From positions 8,093 to 72,092 of the forward strand of contig NZ_LMLP01000003.1 of assembly GCF_001421965.1 (NCBI RefSeq): 64,000 nucleotides of DNA, in the 5' to 3' direction. Positions within the stretch are counted from its first letter, which is position 1, and every line of letters begins with the position of its first letter. The stretch is from Sphingomonas sp. Leaf67. GTDB lineage: Bacteria > Pseudomonadota > Alphaproteobacteria > Sphingomonadales > Sphingomonadaceae. Positions 38,108-47,163 of this stretch are shown here, one piece after another. The position numbers and the translations under genes are program-made. The notes under the pieces are model-generated. The model worked only from the letters and a program-made list of their open reading frames with translations. It did no database searches and was not told the origin of the DNA.

Positions 38108-40614
38108 TTGCGGCTCACGATCAGGCGGAAGTTGCGCCCGAACAGCGGCCGACCGAAGATCGCGGTCGGTACGCCCTGCCCGAACCGGTCGCCTGCGGTA
38201 TTGCCTTCGGTAAAGCCATGCGCGTTGGTGATGTTGTCGCCCACGATCTGGACCTGCCAGTCGCCGTTGCTGACCGTCCCGCCCAACCCGAACGCGCCAT
38301 AAGCGGGCAGCGCGGTGCTGTTGAAGAAGTCGGTATAGCGCCGGCCGACATAGTCATAGCGTCCATAGACGCTGACCGCCGCGCCGCCGAGGTCGAGATC
38401 GACGGTCGGCCGTACGTTCAGGAACAACTTCGGTTCGCGGATGATCTGCTTGCCGCTCGCCCGGCTGCCATCGGCGCCGGTATTGCTGCTGAAGTTCAGA
38501 TAGCGCGGGTCCTGGAACGTCACCGACCCGGCGAGCGAGAAGGAGCCGGTCAGGCGCAGCTGCCCATCGGCCTCCAGCCCCTTGGTCTCGGCGGTGCCGA
38601 TGAAGTTCGTCACTTGGTCCGCGCGGCCCGTCGCCGGGTTGAACGCGGCGAAGCTGGCGTTCAGCGGATCGAACCGGGTGTAGAAGCCGGTGACGTAGAG
38701 GTAGGAGCGCCCGGCGGCGAACTTCACGCCCGCCTCGTACAGCTTGGCCTTGGTCGCGACGATCGCCGCCACCGGATAGTTCAGCGCGATGGTGGTGTTG
38801 GGCGGCACCTCCAGCTGCGATGCGCGGAGATACGCGCCGATATTGCCGGTCGCGTCGTAATTGGCCCCGACTGTCCAGTTGGTCGCCTGCTGCTTCAGCC
38901 GCAACGTACCGATCGCGCCGGTGAACCCGCGCGTGGCATTGTCGGCCAGCGTGGTGGTGTCGCCCAGATTATAGCTCGACGTCAGCCGGCCGAACCCGTC
39001 ATAGCTATACCATTCGTGGCGCAGGCCGGCATCGATCCGCAGCCGGTCGGTCACGTCCCACGTGTCGGTGCCGTACAGCGCGACCAGCTGTCCGTCGGTC
39101 GCACCGCCGCCCAGCGTCGCGGCATTGGCCAGCGCGCCATTGTCGGTGACATAGCCCAGCACCGCGCCCGTCGCGCTATAGGCGGCAAGGTCCAGCGTGC
39201 GCGGCCGCGACTTCACCTCGACCAGCAGATTCTGGTACGCGTTGAACGTCTTCTGACCCCAGAAAGAGGTATAGACTCCGGCGCGCAGATCATGCGCGCC
39301 GATCGCGGTTTCCAGCTTGCGCGTGACCGACAGGTCGCCCTGCGTCGAATGGAAATCCGTTTCGACCGAACGATATTGCGCCTGCATTACCAGCCCGGAA
39401 TCCGCGGCGGGGTTATAGGCGGTCTGCCCGCCCGTACCGGCGACGCTGTAGCCGAGGCGGCTGACGTTCGCACCGAATGCGGTGGTCGCCGCTGCGCGGA
39501 AATTATTGGCGAACGTCGTCGCATCGACCGGGTTCGACGTCGAATAGAAGGCGTCGAAATGCAACTTGCCCTGCGTGACGCCACCCTTGGCCGACACGTG
39601 CCAGTCGCCGAAATCGCCTTCGTAATTCAGCGCGACGTTCCCGAATTGCAGATGCCGCCCATTGGCCAGATCGCCGCGCTGGTTCTGCAACACGCCGGCG
39701 CCATCGCGATATTTGATGTTCACCTGCCGCAGCGACGGGCTGTTCAGCGTGCCGGTGAAATAGTCGATATACTTGTTGAGGCTGACCGACGGATCGCGCG
39801 GATCGGCGGTCGGGATCGACAGATAAAACAGGTTGTGGTCGTTGGTGTACTGCCCCGACAGCTTCACGAACCCGTTGGCCAGATCATGGCGGATATTGGC
39901 GCGGATCTGCCCGCCGCGATCGGACGGAAAGCCGGAGTCGCGATAGCCGTCATGATGGCGCAGGAAGCCGCCGATGGCGTAATAGATGTCCTTCGAGATC
40001 GGTCCCGCCTGATAGGCATCGAGCCGGTACAACCCGGTATCGCCCAGCGTCAGCTGCGCCTTGCCGCGCGTCGTCGCGCTGCCTGTCACGGTGATGACGT
40101 TGGCGATCGCGGCGGCGGTGCTGGCATAAATCGGTGCCGGACCGCCACGAACGACCTCGATCCGGTCGGTCATCAGGTCGAGCCGGTTCATGCCGTCACC
40201 CTGATTGAAGAAAAAGCCGTCCAGTTCCTGGAACAGCGGCAACCCGTCCTGCTGATAATAGAGGAAACCGCGATCGGTCGGGATGCCGCGCACGCGGGTG
40301 ATGTTCTGCACCTCGCCGCCGGTCGCCTCGGCATGGATGCCCGGCAACGTCCCGATCAGGTCGGTCGTGCTCTTGGGCGCGATCTTCTGGATATCGGTCT
40401 GGCTTAGCGAATTGACCGCATAGGATACGTCGAAGCGGCGCTGCTGCCGCGCCGATCCGGTAACGATGATGTCCGATGCCGGTGCGTCCGTGGATTCCAC
40501 GGTTTCGGCAGTCGGCGTCGTATCGCGCGCGGTCTGCGTGGTTTGGGCGATGGCCGGACTGGCGATGGCAAGCAGCGCGACGTACGCGACGCCGCCCAGG
40601 AATTTGGTGTGCAT
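38101..40614 (-). CDS. TonB-dependent receptor, partner of glycerophosphodiesterase
   Basis: An 837-residue receptor. The ATG at 40614 is preferred: AGGGGG precedes it by 9 bases and it starts a signal peptide (MHTKFLGGVAYVALLAIASPAIA|Q). The plug begins at SDIIVTGSARQQRRFDVSYA and contains DLIGTLPGIHAEATGG and TRVRGIPTDRGFLYYQQDG. The barrel ends in LIVSRKW. The downstream GDPD overlaps it by 7 bp and a ROK regulator lies 75 bp upstream, so transcription probably starts before the ROK gene and in the gap. The likely substrate is a glycerol-phosphate-containing or otherwise phosphorylated compound, by context. Confidence 0.92.
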   Translation of the reverse strand: MHTKFLGGVAYVALLAIASPAIAQTTQTARDTTPTAETVESTDAPASDIIVTGSARQQRRFDVSYAVNSLSQTDIQKIAPKSTTDLIGTLPGIHAEATGGEVQNITRVRGIPTDRGFLYYQQDGLPLFQELDGFFFNQGDGMNRLDLMTDRIEVVRGGPAPIYASTAAAIANVITVTGSATTRGKAQLTLGDTGLYRLDAYQAGPISKDIYYAIGGFLRHHDGYRDSGFPSDRGGQIRANIRHDLANGFVKLSGQYTNDHNLFYLSIPTADPRDPSVSLNKYIDYFTGTLNSPSLRQVNIKYRDGAGVLQNQRGDLANGRHLQFGNVALNYEGDFGDWHVSAKGGVTQGKLHFDAFYSTSNPVDATTFANNFRAAATTAFGANVSRLGYSVAGTGGQTAYNPAADSGLVMQAQYRSVETDFHSTQGDLSVTRKLETAIGAHDLRAGVYTSFWGQKTFNAYQNLLVEVKSRPRTLDLAAYSATGAVLGYVTDNGALANAATLGGGATDGQLVALYGTDTWDVTDRLRIDAGLRHEWYSYDGFGRLTSSYNLGDTTTLADNATRGFTGAIGTLRLKQQATNWTVGANYDATGNIGAYLRASQLEVPPNTTIALNYPVAAIVATKAKLYEAGVKFAAGRSYLYVTGFYTRFDPLNASFAAFNPATGRADQVTNFIGTAETKGLEADGQLRLTGSFSLAGSVTFQDPRYLNFSSNTGADGSRASGKQIIREPKLFLNVRPTVDLDLGGAAVSVYGRYDYVGRRYTDFFNSTALPAYGAFGLGGTVSNGDWQVQIVGDNITNAHGFTEGNTAGDRFGQGVPTAIFGRPLFGRNFRLIVSRKW

Positions 40615-40689
40615 GGATGGAAGCCCCCTGTGGTTTCGTTGAGGAGCCCTTGGCGGCACTGCGTGACAGTTTTATTTGCTTACACGCAA

Positions 40690-41832
40690 TTAAATCACAG
40701 CCTGGTGGGACGTGATCGAGTGGATCGGAATCATCGCCGCGCCGATGACCACCGCCTTGCTGCCGATGGTGGACGCGAGCACGGGCGGCAAGGTCGCCCG
40801 ATACTTGTCGCCGCGACGGCGGCCGATCGCGTCCAGCCCGTCGGCGATGCGCCGCAGTAGCGGCAGCGGCAATGCGCCCGACACGATGATCGCGCCGGGA
40901 TCGAGCCAGACGATGCCGCTCAGCACGGCCAGGTCCAGCTGCTCGATCACCCGGTCGGTCCAGCGGTCGATGATCGCACGATGCGTCGCCATCAATCCGT
41001 CGATGTCGGCCAGCGAATCGACCTCGACCCCCTCGGCGCGCAGGGTCCGCAGCAGGTCGATGCCCGATGGCCGGTCGCCATGACCGGGAAACAGCCGCCC
41101 GACCTCACCGGCATTGCCATGTTCGCCGAGGAACAGGTCGCGCTCGGCGATCAATCCGCCGCCGACGCCATGCCCCAGAAACAGGGTCAGGACCGATCGA
41201 TAGCGACCGATGATACCGTCCTGATAATATTCGGCCAGCCCGGCGACGCTGGCGTCGTTCTCGATCCACACCGGCATGCCCAGCACGTCGCCGATGATCT
41301 CGGCCAGCGGCACGTCGTCCCATCCCGCGACGCGGTCGACGACGGCGCGACGATTGCGGTCGCCCGACAGGGCATAGCCCGGAACGGCGACCCCCATGCC
41401 CAGAAACTGGCCGCGCATGAAACCGTGCGCCGCCGCCAGCGCCTGCAACCGCGCCTCGACGGCGCGGGCGAACACGCGGGGGTCGGGACTGTCGAATGGC
41501 GTCGTATCGTGTACCAGCGGCCAGCCGCGAAAATCGACCAGCACCAGCTCCAGCCAACCGGGATGCGGTGTCGCACCGATCGCCCAGCCGCCGCCTCCCG
41601 ATACGGTCAGCGGCACCAACGGCCGCCCCCGCGCCACCGCTTCGGGGGATTCGCGTTCCTCGATCAAGCCGAGCGCCAGCAGCGATTGGGTCAGCCGGGT
41701 CACCGTCGCGCCGTTCATCCCCAGCACCTCCGCCAGTCGCGTCCGCGGGGCGTTCCCCTCGATCCGCAGCTGGATCAGGACCCGGCGTTGCGGTTCGCTG
41801 AGCGGGATGGGCGGGCGGTGCGGACGCGACAT
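40690..41832 (-). CDS. ROK family transcriptional regulator
   Basis: A 380-residue regulator: winged helix at about 10-65 (LSEPQRRVLIQLRIEGNAPR; RLAEVLGMNGATVTRLTQSL), then the ROK fold with FLGHGVGGGLIAERDLFLGE and HGNAGEVGRLFPGHGDRP. The zinc CxCGxxGC motif is absent. The start at 41832 (MSRPHRPPIP) is preferred over an upstream in-frame ATG at 41931, which would extend through the divergent MFS promoter. It lies 65 bp from the divergent MFS transporter and 75 bp upstream of the TonB receptor/GDPD genes, so it probably controls all three. Confidence 0.88.
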   Translation of the reverse strand: MSRPHRPPIPLSEPQRRVLIQLRIEGNAPRTRLAEVLGMNGATVTRLTQSLLALGLIEERESPEAVARGRPLVPLTVSGGGGWAIGATPHPGWLELVLVDFRGWPLVHDTTPFDSPDPRVFARAVEARLQALAAAHGFMRGQFLGMGVAVPGYALSGDRNRRAVVDRVAGWDDVPLAEIIGDVLGMPVWIENDASVAGLAEYYQDGIIGRYRSVLTLFLGHGVGGGLIAERDLFLGEHGNAGEVGRLFPGHGDRPSGIDLLRTLRAEGVEVDSLADIDGLMATHRAIIDRWTDRVIEQLDLAVLSGIVWLDPGAIIVSGALPLPLLRRIADGLDAIGRRRGDKYRATLPPVLASTIGSKAVVIGAAMIPIHSITSHQAVI

Positions 41833-41897
41833 GATGCGGATGATATAGTTGCGACGTGTCAAATAAATGAAATCGCCGCCGCCTATGCGCAGCCACC

Positions 41898-43157
41898 ATG
41901 CCCTCCCCTGCCGATCCCGTCCCGACTTCACTGCCGACCCGGATCGGCTACAGCATCGGCAATCTGGGCAAGAGCGTCGTCTGGACCAGTTTCGAAAACT
42001 TCATGTTGTTCTATCTGGTGACGATCGCCGGATTGCCGCCGATGCTGGCGGGCGGATTGCTGGCGGCGGCGATGCTGTGGGACGGGCTGTTCGATCTCGG
42101 TATCGCCTTGTGGGCCGATGCCCATGGTAGCGGCGACCGGCTGGGGCGGCTAATCGTGATCGGCGTGCCGATGTGCGCGACCGGTTTCTACCTGTTGTTC
42201 ACGCTCGACCGGCCGGGGGCGATCGCGGCGGCAATCTTTCTGTGCCGGGTCGGCTATTCACTATGCGATGTCGGCCATAACACGCTGCTGGTGCGCGTCG
42301 CCCGGACACCGGGCGATGCGTCGTCGGTATCGGGCTATCGACTGATCTTCAGTGCATGCGGTGCCGGGCTGGTGGCGCTTGCGTCGACCTGGAGCCTTGC
42401 CCCGTCCGACGCGGCGGCGCGGCAGGATGCGTTCGCCACCAGCGCGCTGATGGGCGGGCTGTTGTACGCGGCGACACTCGCCATCGCCGTCATTGCGACC
42501 CGGCATCTGGGAGGACCAACCGGGCAGCGCCAGCCACTGTCGCCGCGCGACCGGTTGCGCGGATTGTGGCGGCACGAAGCGTTCCGCCGAACGCTGCTGG
42601 TCGCGGCGATCCAGGCGGGGATCGTGCCGCTGTTCCTGCGGACGCTGCCCTTTTTCGGACAGGCTGTGCATCACGATGCGGGCTGGGCCGGACCCGCGCT
42701 GGCGACGATCACGCTGGGTCAGGCGCTGTCGCTGCCGGGCTGGATGGCGCTGTCCCGCCGCGTGTCGCCGATCGCGATCTCGCGGATCGGGCATGGCACG
42801 ACCATCGTTGCGATGGCAGGGCTGGCGATCGGGTCGCGTGGGCCGATCGGCACCGCCATGCTCCTGTTGCTCGGCAGCGCGCTTGCCGCGATGAATCTGG
42901 CGATATGGGCGATGCTCGCGCTTGCGGCGCAACGGTCGGAGACCAACGAGGCGACCCCGGTCGGCCTGTTCCTGACCGCCCTGAAATCGGCTGCCGCGCT
43001 CGGGAATCTGGCGTCCGGCGCGCTGGTCGCCATGGCGCCTCCGCAATCGTCGGACAGCTGGTCGACCTTTACCTTCGGAGCGCTGCTGTTTCCGGTGGCC
43101 GGATGTGTCCTGACATTGCTGCTGTTACGCCCGCGCGCGTCTACCGCCGCAACTTGA
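41898..43157 (+). CDS. MFS transporter, GPH (glycoside-pentoside-hexuronide) type
   Basis: A 419-residue carrier with twelve predicted membrane segments, of the GPH cation symporter type: the N-terminus IGYSIGNLGKSVVWTSFENF, then LWDGLFDLGIALWADAHGS and the LIFSACGAG segment resemble MelB-like proteins, whose first loop has the DxxxGxxADR pattern. The family moves glycosides and hexuronides with Na+ or H+. It is divergent from the ROK regulator and convergent with the kdp operon. It may import a sugar produced by the adjacent receptor/phosphodiesterase system. Confidence 0.82.
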   Translation: MPSPADPVPTSLPTRIGYSIGNLGKSVVWTSFENFMLFYLVTIAGLPPMLAGGLLAAAMLWDGLFDLGIALWADAHGSGDRLGRLIVIGVPMCATGFYLLFTLDRPGAIAAAIFLCRVGYSLCDVGHNTLLVRVARTPGDASSVSGYRLIFSACGAGLVALASTWSLAPSDAAARQDAFATSALMGGLLYAATLAIAVIATRHLGGPTGQRQPLSPRDRLRGLWRHEAFRRTLLVAAIQAGIVPLFLRTLPFFGQAVHHDAGWAGPALATITLGQALSLPGWMALSRRVSPIAISRIGHGTTIVAMAGLAIGSRGPIGTAMLLLLGSALAAMNLAIWAMLALAAQRSETNEATPVGLFLTALKSAAALGNLASGALVAMAPPQSSDSWSTFTFGALLFPVAGCVLTLLLLRPRASTAAT

Positions 43158-43180
43158 GAAGATTCACCGACAGGCCGGCG

Positions 43181-43867
43181 TCAATGGTCGGCGCGTAGCC
43201 GATATCCGACGCCGAGCTCGTTGGCGATGACACTGCCCACCGGTCCCGGGGCTTCGAGTTTTTGGCGCAGGTTGCGGATGACGATGCGCAAATATTCGAC
43301 GCGCGGTTCCTCCTCCGCGCCCCAGCATGCCGCCAGCACCCGCTCATGCGTCACGACGCGGCCGATATGCCGCGCCAGCATGCCGAGCACGTCATGCTCC
43401 TTCCGGGTGAGGTGCAGCTCCTCCTCGCCCCGACGAACGATCCGCCGATCGAGATCGATGCTGAGGTCGCCGCGGCGGACGATCTTCTGCGTGGCGGGCG
43501 ACACCCCCTGATGACGCAGTGCGACCCGCAGCCGGGCGAGCAGTTCGTCGGTATCGAACGGCTTCGTCACGAAATCGTCCGCGCCGAGATCGAGCGCGGT
43601 CACCTTCTCGTCGGTCGCGTCGCGCGCCGACACGACGAGGATCACGATATCGCCCTGCGCGCGCAGCTGCGGGATGATGCTCAGCCCGTCGCGATCGGGA
43701 AGGCCGAGATCGAGCAGGACGGCGCTGGGATGCTCGACCGCCGCCTGCCGCAGCGCACCCCTGGCATCTTCCGCCTCGACCACCGCATATTCGGCCCGCA
43801 ACAGCGTGTTGCGGAGCAACCGGCGGATCGCCGCGTCGTCGTCCACGACGAGAATCTTAGCCGGCAT
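43181..43867 (-). CDS. kdpE: KdpE response regulator
   Basis: A 228-residue OmpR/PhoB-type regulator. Receiver domain 1-115 with the acidic pocket DDD (9-11) and phosphoacceptor Asp53 (LLDLGLPDRDG), Thr/Ser and Lys (VSARD; FVTKPF); winged-helix DNA-binding domain about 130-228 (LTRKEHDVLGMLARHIGRVV, EYLRIVIRNLRQKLE). It activates the kdp operon when KdpD senses low potassium or osmotic stress. The start overlaps the kdpD stop by 11 bp. It is the last gene of the operon. Confidence 0.95.
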   Translation of the reverse strand: MPAKILVVDDDAAIRRLLRNTLLRAEYAVVEAEDARGALRQAAVEHPSAVLLDLGLPDRDGLSIIPQLRAQGDIVILVVSARDATDEKVTALDLGADDFVTKPFDTDELLARLRVALRHQGVSPATQKIVRRGDLSIDLDRRIVRRGEEELHLTRKEHDVLGMLARHIGRVVTHERVLAACWGAEEEPRVEYLRIVIRNLRQKLEAPGPVGSVIANELGVGYRLRADH

Positions 43868-46556
43868 GGCGAGGGGCGCCTTCGGTCGCGTGCGGTTGGA
43901 CGATCAGGGCGGGCGGAAACACCAGTGCGAAGGCGGCACCGGTGCCGTCGGGGCGGTTTGAGGCTTCGACGGTCATGCCCATCGCCTCCGCGAACGCCTT
44001 GACGATGGCGAGCCCGAGGCCGGTCCCGCCGATCGCGCGATCGGACCCCTCCAGACGTTTGAACATTTCGAACACCTCGCGCTCACGACCCGGCGGCAAT
44101 CCCGGCCCGTGATCAAGAACCGCGAGCCGCAGCTCGCCATACCGGTTTCGACCCTCGATCACGATGTCCGTCCCCGGTTCGCCATATCGGCCGGCATTGT
44201 CGAGCAGGTTCAGCAGGCAGTGATGGAGCAGCTGCGGATCGGCACGCACCAGCGGCAGGTCGGGCGGAACGTCCAGACGCACCGCATGTCCCTCCAGCGC
44301 GCGTCGCGCATCGTGCGCAGCCCCGGTGACCGCATCGCTCAGGTCGGTCGCCTCGATATTCAGTTTCAGCGCCCCCGCCTCGACCCGGGCCATGTCGAGC
44401 AGGTTGGCGACGAAGCGGTTGAGCCGCTGCGCCTCGCTCTCGATCGTACCGATCAGTTCGGGCGTGACCCCGTGATGCAGTTCGGCCGCGGCGGCGATCA
44501 CCGCGGTCAGCGGCGTGCGCAGATCGTGGCTGACCGAGGATAGCAGCGCGGCGCGAAGCCGGTCACGGGTGCGGACCACATCGACGTCGCGCATCTCGGC
44601 CTGAAGCCGCAGCCGTTCGAGCACCAGCGCGGACTGGTCGATCAGGCTGCCGAGCAGCGGCAACTGATCGGCGCGCACCGGGCTGCCGGCCTTGTCGCTG
44701 GCGACGCCCAGCACACCGAGGACCCGGTCGCCCGCCTTCATCGGCTGGAACAGCCATTCCGAGGCGGCAAGCGTCCCCGATCCCTTGCCCGCCGGGCTGC
44801 CGGTGTCGAAGGCCCAGCTGGCCGCGGCATTGTCCATCGTGTCGAGGCGATAGGCCGGGTCGCTGGCCGCGATGATGTCGAGCGCCGCGCCATGCCCACG
44901 GCCGAGCAGCACCACCTGTACGTCGAGCAGCCGGCGGACATCGTCACAGATCATCTGGGCGGCGACATCGCGGTCGTTGACCCCGGCGATCTGGCGCAGG
45001 AAGCCGGCCAGCGTCGCGTTGGTCCGCGCGCTGGCGGTGGCCAGATCGGCCTGCGCGCGCACCCGCGCGGTCAGCTGGCTGGTCGCGATGGCGATGCCGA
45101 GCAGCACGATTATCGAAATCAGGTTTTCGGGATTGCTGACCGTCAGCGTCCCGGTCGGCGGCAGGAAGAAGAAGTTATAGGCGAGGCTGGAGGCGATGCC
45201 CGCGTACAGCCCGGTCCGCAGGCCATAGAGGCTCGCCGCCGCCATCACAGGCAGCAAATAAAGCAGCGCCACGTTGCCGAGGTCGAGGATCTGGAACAGC
45301 GCGCTGGCAAGGCCGGTGATCGCCGCGACCATCACGCTGGTGATCGCATAGCCGGCGGGCGTACCCCATTGTCCCGGACGTCGCTGGATGCGCTGCCGGC
45401 CCGACGGCGCGGTCGGCATCGGCAGCACGTGAACGGTGACGCCGGGGGTATCGCGCACCAGCCGGTCGACGACCGACCCATGGCGAAGCTCGAACCAGCG
45501 CGAGCGGTCCGCCTTGCCCAGCACCAGCTGGGTGGCGCGCAGGTCGAGCAGCACGGACTGGATGCCGGCCACGACATTCTCGGCGGGCACGGTCGCGACC
45601 GCGCCGCCGAGTTGCGTCGCCAGCGTCATCGTCGCCGCGATCCGGGCGTGCTGTTCGTCGGTGAAGTGCGCGGCGCGCGGCGTTTCGATGAACACCGCGG
45701 TCCATGGTCCACGCAACCCATCGGCGACCCGCTTGGCGGCACGCACCAGCGCGTCGCACCCCGGCAGCTCGCTGATCGCGACGACGATACGGTCGCCCCC
45801 GGCCCAAGTACCGCCGAGCCCGAGGGAACGGACATCGTCCAGCATCCGGGCATCGACGGCCTGCGCCGCCCGGCGAAGCGCCAGTTCGCGCAACGCGGAC
45901 AGGTTCGATTTGGAAAAGAAGTGCCCGAGCGCGCGGCTCGCTTCGGCGGGGAGATAGACTTTCCCTGCTTTCAACCGCTCGATCAGCTCGTCGGGCGGAA
46001 TGTCGACCACCTCGATCTCGGCGATTTCGAGGATGCGGTCGGGCACCGTCTCGCGCACCCGCACCCGGGTGAAGCTGGCGACGATATCGTTCAGGCTTTC
46101 GACGTGCTGGATGTTGACGGTCGAATAGACGTCGATGCCCGCCGCCAGCAGCTCCTCGACATCCTGATAGCGTTTGGGATGACGGCTGCCCGGCGCATTG
46201 GTGTGCGCCAGTTCATCGACCAGCGCCAGACGCGGCGCACGGTGCAGGATGGCGTCGATATCCATCTCGCGCAGCGTACGCCCTTCATAGGCCACGTCGC
46301 GCCGGGCGACGATCTCATGGCCCCGCAGCAGCGCCCCGGTTTCGGCGCGGCCATGGGTTTCGACGACGCCGATGACGACATCGACCCCGTCGCGCTGCCG
46401 CGCTGCCCCTTCGGACAGCATTTCATAGGTCTTGCCGACGCCGGGGGCCGCGCCGAGAAAGATCTTCAGCCGCCCCCTGCCCTCCTGCTCGGCCGCGCGC
46501 AGGAGGGCGTCGGGATCGGGACGCGCCATGTCCGGTCCTGATCCCACCACCGGCAT
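43857..46556 (-). CDS. kdpD: KdpD sensor histidine kinase
   Basis: An 899-residue membrane sensor. N-terminal KdpD domain with Walker A-like GAAPGVGKTYEML (about 35-50) and DELAHTNAPGSRH, UspA-like domain (about 250-380), DUF4118 with four membrane segments (about 400-500), GAF-like domain, HisKA with phosphoacceptor His677 (SVSHDLRTPLTAV), and HATPase (LNLLDNAGRYGEPG; DHGPGLPPG). It phosphorylates KdpE in response to low K+ or c-di-AMP/osmotic signals. The ATG at 46556 forms TGATG with the kdpC stop, so they are coupled; an internal ATG at 46529 (MARPDPD) is an alternative start. Confidence 0.95.
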   Translation of the reverse strand: MPVVGSGPDMARPDPDALLRAAEQEGRGRLKIFLGAAPGVGKTYEMLSEGAARQRDGVDVVIGVVETHGRAETGALLRGHEIVARRDVAYEGRTLREMDIDAILHRAPRLALVDELAHTNAPGSRHPKRYQDVEELLAAGIDVYSTVNIQHVESLNDIVASFTRVRVRETVPDRILEIAEIEVVDIPPDELIERLKAGKVYLPAEASRALGHFFSKSNLSALRELALRRAAQAVDARMLDDVRSLGLGGTWAGGDRIVVAISELPGCDALVRAAKRVADGLRGPWTAVFIETPRAAHFTDEQHARIAATMTLATQLGGAVATVPAENVVAGIQSVLLDLRATQLVLGKADRSRWFELRHGSVVDRLVRDTPGVTVHVLPMPTAPSGRQRIQRRPGQWGTPAGYAITSVMVAAITGLASALFQILDLGNVALLYLLPVMAAASLYGLRTGLYAGIASSLAYNFFFLPPTGTLTVSNPENLISIIVLLGIAIATSQLTARVRAQADLATASARTNATLAGFLRQIAGVNDRDVAAQMICDDVRRLLDVQVVLLGRGHGAALDIIAASDPAYRLDTMDNAAASWAFDTGSPAGKGSGTLAASEWLFQPMKAGDRVLGVLGVASDKAGSPVRADQLPLLGSLIDQSALVLERLRLQAEMRDVDVVRTRDRLRAALLSSVSHDLRTPLTAVIAAAAELHHGVTPELIGTIESEAQRLNRFVANLLDMARVEAGALKLNIEATDLSDAVTGAAHDARRALEGHAVRLDVPPDLPLVRADPQLLHHCLLNLLDNAGRYGEPGTDIVIEGRNRYGELRLAVLDHGPGLPPGREREVFEMFKRLEGSDRAIGGTGLGLAIVKAFAEAMGMTVEASNRPDGTGAAFALVFPPALIVQPHATEGAPRHAG

Positions 46557-47152
46557 CAGCGCGCGGGCGACCGGACCGGCGCGCCGGGGGCCGCATCGAG
46601 CGCCTGATTGAGCGCGAGGACGTTGACGCGGGGATCCCCCAGCAGCGCGGTTTCGGTGTTTCCGGTCACGATATTCCGAACGCGATCGGGCGAGATGCCG
46701 CGCACGCGCGCGATGCGCGGCACCTGTACCATCGCCGCCGCCGGCGACAGATCGGGGTCCAGCCCCGATCCGCTGGCGGTGACCAGATCGGCGGGCACCG
46801 CGCCGGTCAGCCCCTCACCCCGGCGTTTCGCGACATCCGGCGTTACCCGGTCGACCAGCGCCCGGCTCGTCGGGCCGAGGTTCGAACCGGACGAGGCGAG
46901 CCCGTCATAGCCCTTGCCGGCCGCCGACGGCCGCGTCTGGAAATAGCGGTCGGCGGTGAAGGCCTGTCCGACGACGGTCGATCCGATGACCCGGCCGGTC
47001 GTGTCGCGAACGAGACTGCCATTGGCCTGGCTCGGGAAGATCGCCTGGCCGATACCGGTCATCGCGAGAGGGTATGCCAGCCCGAGCAGCAGCGCGAACA
47101 GGATCGTCATGACGATCGCCGGACGCAGCGCGGTAGAAAAATCTTTGCCCAT
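46556..47152 (-). CDS. kdpC: KdpC, potassium-transporting ATPase subunit C
   Basis: A 198-residue single-pass inner-membrane subunit of the KdpFABC ATPase. An N-terminal membrane helix (IVMTILFALLLGLAYPLAMT) is followed by the typical periplasmic domain: YFQTRPSAAGKGYDGLASSG, SNLGPTSRAL, VPADLVTASGSGLDPDLSP and IARVRGISPDRV. It stabilises the KdpA-KdpB assembly. The start MGKDFSTALRP at 47152 fits the family and leaves 11 bp after kdpB. The frame is open further upstream, but that part runs in the kdpB gene. Confidence 0.95.
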   Translation of the reverse strand: MGKDFSTALRPAIVMTILFALLLGLAYPLAMTGIGQAIFPSQANGSLVRDTTGRVIGSTVVGQAFTADRYFQTRPSAAGKGYDGLASSGSNLGPTSRALVDRVTPDVAKRRGEGLTGAVPADLVTASGSGLDPDLSPAAAMVQVPRIARVRGISPDRVRNIVTGNTETALLGDPRVNVLALNQALDAAPGAPVRSPAR

Positions 47153-47163
47153 GATATCGATCC

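Noticed and set aside
38050..40407. Long plus-strand open frame opposite the TonB receptor
   Set aside because: No start context or domain; the minus-strand receptor has plug and barrel features.
40630..40690. Full Pho box before the receptor/GDPD operon
   Set aside because: Only one half-site (CTGTCAC) is present; the following 11-bp unit TGCCGCC does not match, so no array is claimed.
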